Assembly (NCBI GenBank): GCA_945881835.1
Contig: CAMCVP010000003.1
Location: 62,001 to 126,000 of the forward strand
Reading direction: 5' to 3'
Source: Chryseobacterium gleum
GTDB lineage: Bacteria; Bacteroidota; Bacteroidia; Flavobacteriales_D; Sanyastnellaceae
DNA length: 64,000 nucleotides
The translations under genes were made by a program, and so were the position numbers. Below, one piece after another: positions 30,284-39,936 of the stretch. A model generated the notes under the pieces. That model saw only the letters and a program-made list of their open reading frames with translations. It was not told the DNA's origin and did no database searches. The first letter of the stretch is position 1. Each line of letters starts with the position of its first letter.

Positions 30284-31534
30284 ATGGCAACAAGTAAAAT
30301 AGATATTCTGGTTTACGCAGACTGGTTGCATTTAAACGGGCCGAAGTTAATAGGAACGTTAGCAGCCCATCAAGCTAAGGGCAGAAAGACATTTAGTTTT
30401 AGTTACGATGAAAAATGGTTGGCAACAGAAAAGCAATTTTTATTTGATCCCGATATTACTTGGAATAAAGGACAACAATTCCCAATAGGAAAATTCAATT
30501 TTGGTGTTTTTAACGATTCGATGCCGGATACTTGGGGACGCACCTTAATGAAAAGAAGAGAGGCTCAAGCTGCCAAGGAAGAAAAAAGGGTTGCAAGAAA
30601 TCTTCACGATCTTGATTTCTTATTGGGTGTAAATGACGAAAGTAGAATGGGAGGCCTTCGGTTTAAGTTGCAAGAAAAAGAGCCCTTTTTAAATAATGAT
30701 AAGGCTAGGCCAACTCCACCGTGGTCTTCGATAAGAGAATTACAACATGGTATCTCGTTAATTGAATCAGATAAGGATAATAAGGAGGTCCGGAAATGGT
30801 TGAGTATCTTATTGGCTCCAGGCTCTTCCTTAGGTGGTGCAAGACCGAAAGCAAATATTGTAGATGAAAAAGGAAATTTATGGATAGCTAAATTTCCATC
30901 TAAAGAAGATACTATTGATAAAGCTGCTTGGGAGTTTCTGGCCTACAAGCTGGCTACTAAGGCGGGTGTTGAAATGGCTGAGTGTAAAATTGAAAAAATC
31001 TCGGGCAAGTATTTTACTTTTTTTACAAAACGATTTGACCGTATAAAAGATAAGAGGATTCACTTTGCTTCTGCCATGACAATGACCGGCAATAATGAAG
31101 AAACAATTAAAGAGAATCCTCCGAGCTATTTAGATATTGCAGAGTTCATACAGTTTAATGAATCAAACAACAAAAAGGAATTACACCAGTTGTGGAGACG
31201 AATGGTTTTTAATATCGCAATATCCAATACTGATGATCATTTAAGAAACCATGGTTTTATTCTGAATAAAACCGGTTGGCAATTATCTCCTGCGTTTGAT
31301 ATTAATCCTTCAATTGATAAAGATGGATTGTCGTTAAATATTGACTCAAACAATAATGCCTTAGATTTCGATTTGGCCAAAAGTGTTGGAGAGTACTTTC
31401 AATTAAAAGAAAAGGAAATGGATGCTATTATATCGGAAATTAAGAGTGTTGTGAAAAATTGGAAAATAGAGGCTGTAAAAATTGGAATTTCAAAAGCTGA
31501 AATTACGCTGATGAGTTCTGCGTTTAAATTTTAA
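30284..31534 (+). CDS. hipA: HipA-family serine/threonine kinase toxin, full length
   Basis: GSSLGGARPKANIVDEKGNLWIAKFPS; NIAISNTDDHLRNHGFIL; LSPAFDINPS. Confidence 0.9.
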   Translation: MATSKIDILVYADWLHLNGPKLIGTLAAHQAKGRKTFSFSYDEKWLATEKQFLFDPDITWNKGQQFPIGKFNFGVFNDSMPDTWGRTLMKRREAQAAKEEKRVARNLHDLDFLLGVNDESRMGGLRFKLQEKEPFLNNDKARPTPPWSSIRELQHGISLIESDKDNKEVRKWLSILLAPGSSLGGARPKANIVDEKGNLWIAKFPSKEDTIDKAAWEFLAYKLATKAGVEMAECKIEKISGKYFTFFTKRFDRIKDKRIHFASAMTMTGNNEETIKENPPSYLDIAEFIQFNESNNKKELHQLWRRMVFNIAISNTDDHLRNHGFILNKTGWQLSPAFDINPSIDKDGLSLNIDSNNNALDFDLAKSVGEYFQLKEKEMDAIISEIKSVVKNWKIEAVKIGISKAEITLMSSAFKF

Positions 31535-31593
31535 AACGATGTTTTTCATTTTGCCGAATCATAAATGTATGTTGAAATGATACTCAATTGTAA

Positions 31594-32199
31594 TCATTTA
31601 AAAAAAGCAGAGCGCATTTCCACTAATTCAGAACGTACATCGCCAACTGGTTCGGTCTTTAGTTTTTTTTCAATAGCTAAATAGGCATTCAACTGTTGCT
31701 CGAAATTAGGGCTTGCAATAATTTCGGAAAGCCATTCGGAAAAGTCCTTGAACTCAGCATCACTAAAATCGTAAAGCTGATTATTCAAGAGTGCGATAAT
31801 ATCTTTTGAACTTTTTTCGGTTGTGTGTGGTGAAAAATAATCTTGTTCTAGAAATTTTTCAATCAAGGATTCACTTCTCAAAATAGCCTGATACATTTTC
31901 TTCTCCGCTTCTTTGAGTTTACCATTTTTGAAGAGCGTAATGGACCATTCGAATAAAAAGAACGGGAACCCCATGTCATCATCGAAAGTTTTGTTAAACC
32001 AATTAAAGTATCTCAAAGCACCCTTATAGTCTTTTATCTTGATGTATAACTCGGGAGCCAAGTATCTTAATCCGCGGCTGTCGTCGTAATAACCTCCCCA
32101 GCGTCTTTTGTCCGCAGCGAGTGCCCGCTTTATTTTTACAATCTTATTTTGAATGCGTTCGATTTGTTTGGGTGTCATAGTTTCAAAATATTGAATCAA
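31594..32199 (-). CDS. hypothetical TPR-like protein, 20 bp downstream of hipT-like gene
   Basis: WGGYYDDSRGLRYLAPELYIKIKDYKGALRYFNWFNKTFDDDMGFPFFLFEWSITLFKNGKLKEAEKK; helical repeat character. Confidence 0.7.
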   Translation of the reverse strand: MIQYFETMTPKQIERIQNKIVKIKRALAADKRRWGGYYDDSRGLRYLAPELYIKIKDYKGALRYFNWFNKTFDDDMGFPFFLFEWSITLFKNGKLKEAEKKMYQAILRSESLIEKFLEQDYFSPHTTEKSSKDIIALLNNQLYDFSDAEFKDFSEWLSEIIASPNFEQQLNAYLAIEKKLKTEPVGDVRSELVEMRSAFFK

Positions 32200-32219
32200 A
32201 TATTAATAAGAAAGAGTCT

Positions 32220-33224
32220 CTACCGAATCAAATAATTTCTCTTCTTCTGATACATCATCAAGTATCCTCTCTTGTTCGCTTCTGATAAAAAGGAACGACC
32301 AATTAATGTTTCAATGAGTTGATGTTTCTCTAAATAGGGGAGCATGATTTTTTCAATGCGATTTTCTGAAACACCAATACGTTTGGCGAATTCAGTGAAA
32401 TCTGCTTTGCATGGATGATTGTTTTTCTTGTATTCCTCGCTTTTGAAATTGTCAGCAAAAAGCCCGTGGTCGAGTGCAAAATCAGAATCGTCAACATGCA
32501 TTTTAGTATTCAGCAAATCGTAAATTGGACTCAGGAGATAGTCGCCCATAGAAGATTCCAGTAACGAGAAGTTTTTCAAATGTGCATCGCCATTCGAAAA
32601 CAAAAAGTTGAATAACACAACTGAGAAATATTTTTCAATTTCAACGCGCCAAGCCGAAACGTGTTTTTGAATGAGCAGCCCAGCTTCCTCATAACTAAAT
32701 TCATATTTGAAATTAGGCCCAGCATTGTCATTCGTTCTTCCGGCCAATGTTGCGAAATCTTCCTTCCCCCATTTACTGCCATCGTCTTTTACATCAAAAC
32801 GTTTAGTAATGTAAGCAGGAGTGCCATTCTTAAAAAAGATCATGGCGTTTTCAGCTGTATTAATTCCAAACACTTGCTTGGCTATCTGCATAGTTAGATG
32901 TTCATTAGCAGGAACCTGATCGACATTTTTTAAATCTCGAGGAATCGGCTTCAGAATATAGGTTCCATGCTCACCTTCATGGGTTAAACGAAGCACATTC
33001 TTCTCCAATACGAAACTCAATTTTTCTTGAACACCCGAGATTGAAATGCGCTTACGATTTTCCATAAACTGTTCGGCCACATCTTCGTTTTGCTGCGGCT
33101 GATCGTATGGCAAAACATGACTTACTTTTTTTCCGTTGAAGAGATTACGAAGACATCCAGGACTGTAGGAAGAAAAATCTTCAGATAAAGTTCCTGGACA
33201 ATATTTTAGTTCGTGAATGTTCAT
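32220..33224 (-). CDS. hipT: HipT-like kinase (HipA C-terminal/core kinase domain)
   Basis: RISISGVQEKLSFVLE; FNFLFSNGDAHLKNFSLLE; LLSPIYDLLNT. Lacks the HipA N-subdomain 1. Confidence 0.85.
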   Translation of the reverse strand: MNIHELKYCPGTLSEDFSSYSPGCLRNLFNGKKVSHVLPYDQPQQNEDVAEQFMENRKRISISGVQEKLSFVLEKNVLRLTHEGEHGTYILKPIPRDLKNVDQVPANEHLTMQIAKQVFGINTAENAMIFFKNGTPAYITKRFDVKDDGSKWGKEDFATLAGRTNDNAGPNFKYEFSYEEAGLLIQKHVSAWRVEIEKYFSVVLFNFLFSNGDAHLKNFSLLESSMGDYLLSPIYDLLNTKMHVDDSDFALDHGLFADNFKSEEYKKNNHPCKADFTEFAKRIGVSENRIEKIMLPYLEKHQLIETLIGRSFLSEANKRGYLMMYQKKRNYLIR

Positions 33225-33550
33225 TTTGTAGCAATCGGTTTTACGTTAACAGCACCAACGGTATCGTATTGAGCCGTAGCTGCGAGCAGGCCGAAATTAT
33301 CGTTTTCGTCTATCCTCAACTGTAAGCTTTGTAGTTTTCTATTTACGCCCTCACTGAGCATGTTGAAGAAAAAGGGAAACAAGAATTCACTGGTGTATTC
33401 CTTTTGTGATTTGGGCAGGGTTAGGCTGACAGCAGGTTTGTTTTCATCCAAAAAATATTGGTCTTCATATCTGAAAACATAGTGTTTGCGATTTTCTTCA
33501 ATGAGCAATCCGGCCAAAATTCCTGAGCGGTATATTTCTAATGTGCGCAT
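33221..33550 (-). CDS. hipS: HipS-like protein (HipA N-subdomain 1)
   Basis: MRTLEIYRSGILAGLLIEENRKHYVFRYEDQYFL...PAVSLTLPKSQKEYTSEFLFPFFFNMLSEG; stop overlaps the hipT-like start. Confidence 0.85.
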   Translation of the reverse strand: MRTLEIYRSGILAGLLIEENRKHYVFRYEDQYFLDENKPAVSLTLPKSQKEYTSEFLFPFFFNMLSEGVNRKLQSLQLRIDENDNFGLLAATAQYDTVGAVNVKPIATK

Positions 33551-33554
33551 TCAA

Positions 33555-33764
33555 TTAGGGTTTCTTTTTTACTTGAAGGGTCAACTCCATTCCCAGTACA
33601 TCGGCCAATTTATTCAGCACGTCAATAGAAGGATTCCCCATTCCGTTTTCCAATTTGTACAATGTGTTTATGCTTATTTGAGCTAAATCAGCGAGATGAG
33701 GTTGGGTTATTCCCAATTCCTTCCGCCTGATTTTTATGGCTTCACCGAGGTTTGACACTAACAT
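33555..33764 (-). CDS. hipB: HipB-like XRE-family regulator
   Basis: LGEAIKIRRKELGITQPHLADLAQISINTLYKLENGMGNPSIDVLNKLADVLGMEL. Confidence 0.88.
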   Translation of the reverse strand: MLVSNLGEAIKIRRKELGITQPHLADLAQISINTLYKLENGMGNPSIDVLNKLADVLGMELTLQVKKKP

Positions 33765-33773
33765 TATAATGTG
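33760..33773. promoter_or_regulatory. Palindromic operator copy 1 (AACATTATAATGTG), over the hipB start codon
   Basis: ACATT-AT-AATGT; matches copies 2 and 3. Confidence 0.6.
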
Positions 33774-33818
33774 ATTTGAAAGTCAAAAGTATGAATTTCA
33801 ATTGAAACAAACAAGATA

Positions 33819-33836
33819 AACACATTTTAATGTGTT
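33819..33836. promoter_or_regulatory. Palindromic operator copy 2 (AACACATTTTAATGTGTT)
   Basis: 8-bp perfect arms, 2-nt centre; centre 61 bp from copy 1. Confidence 0.65.
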
Positions 33837-33881
33837 ATTCAGGTTAATATTGTGAGGTCTAGCTGTGAAAGTAGAAGAACT

Positions 33882-33895
33882 CACATTTTAGTGTG
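33882..33895. promoter_or_regulatory. Palindromic operator copy 3 (CACATTTTAGTGTG)
   Basis: Same consensus with one mismatch; centre 61 bp from copy 2. Confidence 0.55.
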
Positions 33896-33965
33896 GTTTT
33901 TAATTCGTCAGCGTATAGAAATTCCTGTTTAACCAAGGCTAATCAATTTCTCATTACATTTAGAC

Positions 33966-35096
33966 ATGAGATATTTAGTCCTTTTCCTCTTCTTGCCGTT
34001 TGTATCATTCGGACAGCAAACGGTTAACGAAACCATGATATACGATGGTATTACACGTAGTTATACCATTTACGTTCCTGCCAGTTATACTCCCGGTACA
34101 CCAGCGCCGATGGTGTTGAATTTTCATGGATATACCAGTTCTGCGTTTGAACAATTGTATTACGGCGATTTCCGCGCAATAGCCGATACAGCAGGTTTTC
34201 TAATCGTGGTTCCGAACGGAACGCTAGACGCAACGGGAGTGACATACTGGAATTCAGGTTGGGGTGGAACAGTGGACGATATTGGATTCACCAGCGCATT
34301 AATCGATGAAATGGCCGCAACTTATTCGGTGAATTTAGATCGTGTCTACAGCACAGGCATGTCAAACGGCGGTTTCATGAGTTACACGCTTGCTTGCTCA
34401 TTGAGTAATCGCATTGCAGCCATTGCTTCAGTCACTGGTTCAATGAATGTAGGTCAAGATCAAACCTGCAATGCACTACATCCAACGCCCGTGATGGAAA
34501 TTCATGGCACTGCAGATGCAACGGTTCCGTATGATGGAGGGACGTTTATGGAGGCTATTCCAAACGTGTTGTCATATTGGGTAAACTTCAACAATTGCAA
34601 TTCAAATCCGGTAGTTACCGATGTGCCAAATACGAATCTAACAGATGGATGCACTGCCGTTCATTACTTTTACGATGGAGGCGCCAACGGTGTTGATGTT
34701 GAACACTATAAAATCATTGATGGCGGACATACCTGGCCCGGTTCAATATTTACAATCGGTGTCACGAATAACGACTTCATTGCTTCAAAAAAAATATGGC
34801 AGTTCTTCTTGCAATACGACATCAACGGAAGAATTCAAGCAAACTCAGTTGCCGATTTGAATGCCGATAAGATTTCGATTTACCCAAATCCAACAACCGA
34901 TAAAATAGCCATTCAAGGATTTTCTCAAAAACTAACGGCTTCAAATTGCAGTTTGTTTTCTATTGAAGGCAAGCAGTTCAGCATTGATGTTCTGGAGAAC
35001 AACACCCTTGATACAAGCAACCTTGAAAGCGGGGTGTACTTTGTGCGTATCGCAACCCAAGAGGGGAGTTCTACTGTTCAGTTTGTGAAATTGTAA
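33966..35096 (+). CDS. polyhydroxybutyrate depolymerase-like (LpqC-type) esterase with T9SS C-terminal sorting domain
   Basis: APMVLNFHGYTSSAFEQ; VYSTGMSNGGFMSYTLAC; HTWPG; ISIYPNPTTDKIAI. Confidence 0.88.
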   Translation: MRYLVLFLFLPFVSFGQQTVNETMIYDGITRSYTIYVPASYTPGTPAPMVLNFHGYTSSAFEQLYYGDFRAIADTAGFLIVVPNGTLDATGVTYWNSGWGGTVDDIGFTSALIDEMAATYSVNLDRVYSTGMSNGGFMSYTLACSLSNRIAAIASVTGSMNVGQDQTCNALHPTPVMEIHGTADATVPYDGGTFMEAIPNVLSYWVNFNNCNSNPVVTDVPNTNLTDGCTAVHYFYDGGANGVDVEHYKIIDGGHTWPGSIFTIGVTNNDFIASKKIWQFFLQYDINGRIQANSVADLNADKISIYPNPTTDKIAIQGFSQKLTASNCSLFSIEGKQFSIDVLENNTLDTSNLESGVYFVRIATQEGSSTVQFVKL

Positions 35097-35137
35097 TTTT
35101 CCTTATTCTTCTGTTAATTTGTGCACTGGCACGAATT

Positions 35138-35845
35138 TCATTGAGGCATGAATTCACTTGCGTTTTTCCCTTCCCAAACGCCCACAAATTTGAAGGGTAT
35201 AAATCGAGCGAACATTTCTTCCTTGTACCAATTCAGTTTGCGGGTAAGTGCTACCACTTCGCGGTGTTTTGGATTTTTGTAGGCATAATCCATCATCTCT
35301 TTTTGTGTCTTCCAAATGCTAAGGGTTGCCTGCTGAATCAGCGGCCACTCGCCAACGCCAATGGATAAAACAAGGCCATCATAACTTTCTAAACTCTGAC
35401 TAACAGATCCCACGCGACTCCAAAAAGACAAAAGTTTTCTGAATCGAATGCGCGCTCTTGTCAAGACAATGATAGGCTTGTCAATTGCCAATTCTGCATT
35501 TTTTCGGAACGGTGTTTTGCCATCCCAAGAGCCGTGCACTTCAGCTGAATGCATGTAAACGGTCATGTGCTCACTGCTTCGTTCTTGATATTCCTTGAAG
35601 AAATTATTTCCAGTAAAAAAGGTTTCCGCTTGAATATCAGATTCCCAATTGCAAAGAAGAACATATGTCCCAAAATTTGGGATGGCGCTAAATCCATTTT
35701 TCGCACCTGAACCCAATATTTTGTAAAAGGATAGTCCATCTACATTTTTTAGCCGGTCAAGCCCAAGTTGCATTTGCTTAAATGCCCACCACTTGTTTGC
35801 AGATGTTTCTAATTTGAAAAAGGTGCTTGTCGTTACTTGACTCAT
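35138..35845 (-). CDS. spheroidene monooxygenase (CrtA)-like protein
   Basis: WWAFKQMQLG...LSFYKILGSGAKNGFSAIPNFGTYVLLCNWES; PIIVLTRARIRFRKLLSFW. Confidence 0.7.
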   Translation of the reverse strand: MSQVTTSTFFKLETSANKWWAFKQMQLGLDRLKNVDGLSFYKILGSGAKNGFSAIPNFGTYVLLCNWESDIQAETFFTGNNFFKEYQERSSEHMTVYMHSAEVHGSWDGKTPFRKNAELAIDKPIIVLTRARIRFRKLLSFWSRVGSVSQSLESYDGLVLSIGVGEWPLIQQATLSIWKTQKEMMDYAYKNPKHREVVALTRKLNWYKEEMFARFIPFKFVGVWEGKNASEFMPQ

Positions 35846-35940
35846 GGTGTTTTAAAGTAGTTTGAAAAAGAACCTCTTTCAATGAAAAATTTTCAAAGCT
35901 TTCTCTTTTCAAAAGTACAACTGGTCTTTAGCTTTGTGCT

Positions 35941-36702
35941 ATGAATTTTATTCTTGAACTCAAAGAAAAAAACGAAACGTTGTATTACTTCGGTCTACTT
36001 TGTTTGGGGTTTTCAATTATCTTCCTAGCACTCACGAAATTGTCTAGCACGCAGGTGTACAATGTTAGTGCGTGGTACAAGCCTTTCAAATTTGCTTTCT
36101 CGACATTCCTCTTTGCTTGGGCAATGGTATGGTATTGCTCGTATTTGCCCGATTTCAATATCACTCGATTCAATTGGGCCATCATCTTACTGCTCGGATT
36201 CGAAATAGTATACATCGCTATTCAAGCGGGAAGGGGACAGTTGTCGCACTACAATCAAACTTCTTCGTTCTATAGTTTTTTATACGGATGTATGGCCTTG
36301 GCCGCAACGCTGGTGACCATCTACACAACTTATGTTGGCATTCTCTTTTTCACGAACGACTTTCCTGAATTGCCCAACTATTATTTGTGGGCCATTCGCT
36401 TAGGAATTTTCATTTTCGTGATTTTTTCCTTTGAAGGATTCGTCATGGGTTCTCGCTTAACCCACACCATAGGCGGACCAGACGGTGAAGCCGGAATTCC
36501 GCTTTTGAACTGGAGCACCAAATATGGAGATCCTCGCATTGCCCATTTCATTGGCATGCATGCGCTTCAAGTTATTCCAATTGTTTCTTTTTATTTATTG
36601 AAAAATACCAAAGCAACGGTCATACTTACGTTGCTTTATTTCGCTTTGGCGGTGTTTACGTTGGTTCAGGCGTTGCAGGGTAAGTCTATGTTTGGGAAAT
36701 AA
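35941..36702 (+). CDS. hypothetical multi-TM membrane protein
   Basis: About seven hydrophobic segments; no confidently recognised family. Confidence 0.7.
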   Translation: MNFILELKEKNETLYYFGLLCLGFSIIFLALTKLSSTQVYNVSAWYKPFKFAFSTFLFAWAMVWYCSYLPDFNITRFNWAIILLLGFEIVYIAIQAGRGQLSHYNQTSSFYSFLYGCMALAATLVTIYTTYVGILFFTNDFPELPNYYLWAIRLGIFIFVIFSFEGFVMGSRLTHTIGGPDGEAGIPLLNWSTKYGDPRIAHFIGMHALQVIPIVSFYLLKNTKATVILTLLYFALAVFTLVQALQGKSMFGK

Positions 36703-36762
36703 CGCTGCGCGTTTCCGAACTTTTAGATTGCTTAATTGTTGCTTTGAGAAGAGTACACTTCT

Positions 36763-38235
36763 GTGCAAGAAATAAATGTGGTTTGGTTGAAGCGCGATTT
36801 GAGGTTCGTAGATCACGAGCCTCTTTTTCATGCGCAACAAGAACCACTTCCATTTGTAATTCTCTACATCTTTGAACCTTCGGTGATGAGTCATCACGAC
36901 TCCGATGTGCGACATTGGCGATTCGTTCACGAATCGCTGAAAGACTTGAATAAGCAGTTGGCTCCTTTCAACAAACACATTGAAATCTTTCACAACGAAG
37001 CGCAGGTTGTGTTCAATGCACTCGCTTCTTCCTTCCATATAAAAACCATTTTTTCTTCTGAAGAAATAGGGAACCTTTTAACCTTCGAACGCGACTTAAA
37101 CATGCAGTTGTTTTTCCATTCGAAAAATATTCAATGGTTAGAATTTCAAACGAACGGAGTCGTGCGTCGATTGAAGAATCGTCAGGAATGGCCAAAGTTG
37201 TGGGAGACAACCATGCGCAGTCCAGCAAGAAAAATTGAACTCAAGGAATTGAATAATTTCCAATTGAATGAAGAAGAATTTTCTTCTTTTCGTGGTGAAG
37301 AATTGCCTCTTGAAATAACTGAACGCAATCTGAATTTTCAGGAAGGTGGAGAGACATTGGCTTGGCGTTATTTGCAGAGTTTTCTTTCCGAACGAAGCGT
37401 AAACTACAGCAAACACATAAGCAGTCCTTCGCTCAGCAGAAGAGGCTGCAGCAGGCTTTCGCCCTACTTAGCTTATGGAAACATAAGTATGCGCGCGGTT
37501 TATCAATTCACCCTTCAACAGTATCCTTCTTCAACAAACAAACGTGCGCTTTCAAATTTCATTTCACGTCTGCATTGGCATTGCCACTTCATTCAAAAAT
37601 TTGAATCGGAATGTCGGTATGAAATAGAGAACATCAATCGCGCCTACAACGCCTTGGTTAAGCCGAAGAATGAAATGTATATAAAGGCTTGGCAGGATGG
37701 AATGACGGGCGTTCCGCTGGTAGACGCGTGTATGCGTTGTCTAAAGGAAACGGGATACATTAACTTCCGTATGCGCGCCATGGTGGTGTCGTTTTTCGTG
37801 TTCAACTTGTGGCAAGATTGGCAAGAGCTCCATTTTTTAGCGCGCATGTTTCTCGACTACGAGCCGGGCATTCACTATCCGCAATTGCAGATGCAAAGCG
37901 GAACCACAGGCATTAACACCATTCGCATTTACAATCCGATTAAGAACTCTGAATCGCACGATGCTCAAGGTCTCTTCATAAAGCAATGGATTCCTGAATT
38001 GCGAAACATTCCAGAAGCCTTTATTCACGAGCCTCACAAACTTTCGGTCATTGAGCAAGAAATGTACGGGTGTATTATTGGAAAAGATTATCCTGCACCC
38101 ATTGTCGATGTGGAAGAAACTCGGAAACACTCAAGCGAAATCGTTTGGAGTTTCAGAAAGAAAGATGAAGTGAAGGTGGAAGGAAAACGTATTTTGAAGA
38201 AGCATGTGAGTCGCACGAATCCGAAAAGAAAATAA
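36763..38235 (+). CDS. cryptochrome/photolyase family FAD-binding protein
   Basis: [69 protein letters not shown] start. Confidence 0.9.
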   Translation: MQEINVVWLKRDLRFVDHEPLFHAQQEPLPFVILYIFEPSVMSHHDSDVRHWRFVHESLKDLNKQLAPFNKHIEIFHNEAQVVFNALASSFHIKTIFSSEEIGNLLTFERDLNMQLFFHSKNIQWLEFQTNGVVRRLKNRQEWPKLWETTMRSPARKIELKELNNFQLNEEEFSSFRGEELPLEITERNLNFQEGGETLAWRYLQSFLSERSVNYSKHISSPSLSRRGCSRLSPYLAYGNISMRAVYQFTLQQYPSSTNKRALSNFISRLHWHCHFIQKFESECRYEIENINRAYNALVKPKNEMYIKAWQDGMTGVPLVDACMRCLKETGYINFRMRAMVVSFFVFNLWQDWQELHFLARMFLDYEPGIHYPQLQMQSGTTGINTIRIYNPIKNSESHDAQGLFIKQWIPELRNIPEAFIHEPHKLSVIEQEMYGCIIGKDYPAPIVDVEETRKHSSEIVWSFRKKDEVKVEGKRILKKHVSRTNPKRK

Positions 38236-38238
38236 ATC

Positions 38239-38255
38239 AATAGATTCCATCTATT
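38239..38255. terminator. Hairpin AATAGAT-TCC-ATCTATT downstream of photolyase gene
   Basis: 7-bp perfect stem followed by a short T-rich stretch. Confidence 0.35.
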
Positions 38256-38276
38256 TTAGCATTCAGATTTTGAACA

Positions 38277-39053
38277 ATGAAATACATCTTTTCTTTTTTG
38301 ATATTCATAAGCTTGAATCAAGTTTTTGCAATTGATTCTTATCAAGCGAATGAATCACTTAACGTGCTTACATTATCTGGAATTAAACTTCGCGACAAGC
38401 CCGGAGGGACTGTTCTTCAGTCGATACCTTTTGCCTCAAAGGTGGTAACACTTGAACCCAAGAATAATAATTTCCCTGTGACCGTTGAAGGGATAAAAGG
38501 CTCTTGGGTAAAAGTGAACTTCAATGATAAAATTGGATATGTATTCGATGGGTTTTTATCGAGACTTCCAGCACCGAGTTTAACAGATGCCAATCTTCGC
38601 GCATATGTGAAGCGTGAATTCAAAGTCTTGAGTGAAGACCTTCCGCTTTCATATTTGGCCTACAGCGATCTTGGAGCCACTGGAAATACTGTTTTATTTC
38701 TGGAATGGAACGGACAAAAGTGCGCTTATGAGAATCATTTTTATTATGAAGGTGGTGGTGAAAATCTTTCTATTCCGGGTGTTTCAATGGAAGAAGCCTA
38801 TTTGCTTGTGCGCATTATTGAGCGCGATGCCTACGAATATGCATTAAAAGAAATGATTCATCCCGAGGATTTCGATAAGCGCCCTTACACAGAATTTGTG
38901 TTGAATGGTGTTTCCTACGAATCTGCCGAAGATGGCTCAAGTATAGAGAAAAATGATTTTTACTTGTGTGATTTAACTTCAGGATGCGACTACCAAGTGA
39001 CAATAAATAAGCACGAAAATTTTGTGCTCATCAACATCGGTGGCGGTTGTTAA
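38277..39053 (+). CDS. secreted SH3-domain protein
   Basis: Signal peptide, then GIKLRDKPGGTVLQSIPFASKV...GSWVKVNFNDKIGYVFDGFLSRL. Confidence 0.75.
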   Translation: MKYIFSFLIFISLNQVFAIDSYQANESLNVLTLSGIKLRDKPGGTVLQSIPFASKVVTLEPKNNNFPVTVEGIKGSWVKVNFNDKIGYVFDGFLSRLPAPSLTDANLRAYVKREFKVLSEDLPLSYLAYSDLGATGNTVLFLEWNGQKCAYENHFYYEGGGENLSIPGVSMEEAYLLVRIIERDAYEYALKEMIHPEDFDKRPYTEFVLNGVSYESAEDGSSIEKNDFYLCDLTSGCDYQVTINKHENFVLINIGGGC

Positions 39054-39066
39054 TTTTTTTATTTAA

Positions 39067-39789
39067 ATGGAAGATATCAGTTGGTTGTCGCGAACGAGTT
39101 TATTAATTGGAGAAGAAACCCTTCGCAAGTTGACCTCGAAGCATGTCATGGTAGTTGGAATGGGGGGCGTCGGATCCTTTGCCGCCGAGTTCATTGCCCG
39201 CTCGGGTATTGGTAAAATGACAATCATCGATGGAGATGTTGTTGATCCAACGAATCGAAATCGCCAACTTCCTGCTTTAGCAACCAACCACGGAGAATCA
39301 AAAGTGGAGATCATGGCTGAACGCATTCGTGCAATTAATCCGGAAATAGAATTGAAGGTGGTGAAGGAATTTGTTAATCCGACTATGGTTGAAGAGCAAT
39401 TGAAGAATCGTCCAGATTATATCATTGATGCCATCGACAGCATCACTCCCAAACTCACGTTTATTCGTCTCGCTTTCGAGAGTAAGATTCCTTTGGTAAG
39501 TAGCATGGGTGCAGGCGCGAAGTTAGATCCAACGAAACTTCAGGTCGTTGATATTTCAAAGACGTATAACTGTCCTTTCGCGCAGCAAATAAGAAAGAAT
39601 TTAAAATCTAGCGGTATTCGCAAAGGGGTGAAGGTGGTCTTCAGCCCCGAACTTCCAATAAAGGAAAGTCTAATGCTTACCGATGGAAAGAATTACAAGA
39701 AGTCGGCATACGGAACCATATCCTACATGCCGGCTACTTTCGGAAGCGTGGTCGCTTCTGTAGCAATCAGAGATTTAATGCAGGCTTAG
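39067..39789 (+). CDS. tcdA: tRNA threonylcarbamoyladenosine dehydratase (ThiF/E1-like, TcdA)
   Basis: VMVVGMGGVGSFAAEFIARSGIGKMTIIDGDVVDPTNRNRQLPA; DYIIDAIDSITPKLTFI. Confidence 0.9.
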   Translation: MEDISWLSRTSLLIGEETLRKLTSKHVMVVGMGGVGSFAAEFIARSGIGKMTIIDGDVVDPTNRNRQLPALATNHGESKVEIMAERIRAINPEIELKVVKEFVNPTMVEEQLKNRPDYIIDAIDSITPKLTFIRLAFESKIPLVSSMGAGAKLDPTKLQVVDISKTYNCPFAQQIRKNLKSSGIRKGVKVVFSPELPIKESLMLTDGKNYKKSAYGTISYMPATFGSVVASVAIRDLMQA

Positions 39790-39890
39790 TCGTACTTCGG
39801 CTTCTTGTCGCGCTTTTCAGCTTTCTTCTCTTTTGCAGTTTTGGTCGCAACTTTTTTTACTTCCTTTTTAACGTCTTTACCTTTTCCCAT
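39786..39890 (-). CDS. small lysine-rich protein, 34 aa (MGKGKDVKKEVKKVATKTAKEKKAEKRDKKPKYD)
   Basis: Intergenic ORF too short for the supplied track; convergent stop overlap (TTAG) with tcdA. Confidence 0.5.
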   Translation of the reverse strand: MGKGKDVKKEVKKVATKTAKEKKAEKRDKKPKYD

Positions 39891-39936
39891 GATATTGTAG
39901 TTTAAGTGTTAACGAACCGAATTTAAGGTGAAATTT

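Noticed and set aside
37420-37475. Stem-like GC-rich stretch ccttcgctcagcagaagaggctgcagcagg in the photolyase gene
   Set aside because: No spacer periodicity; it encodes the conserved [20 protein letters not shown] region of cryptochrome/photolyase proteins.
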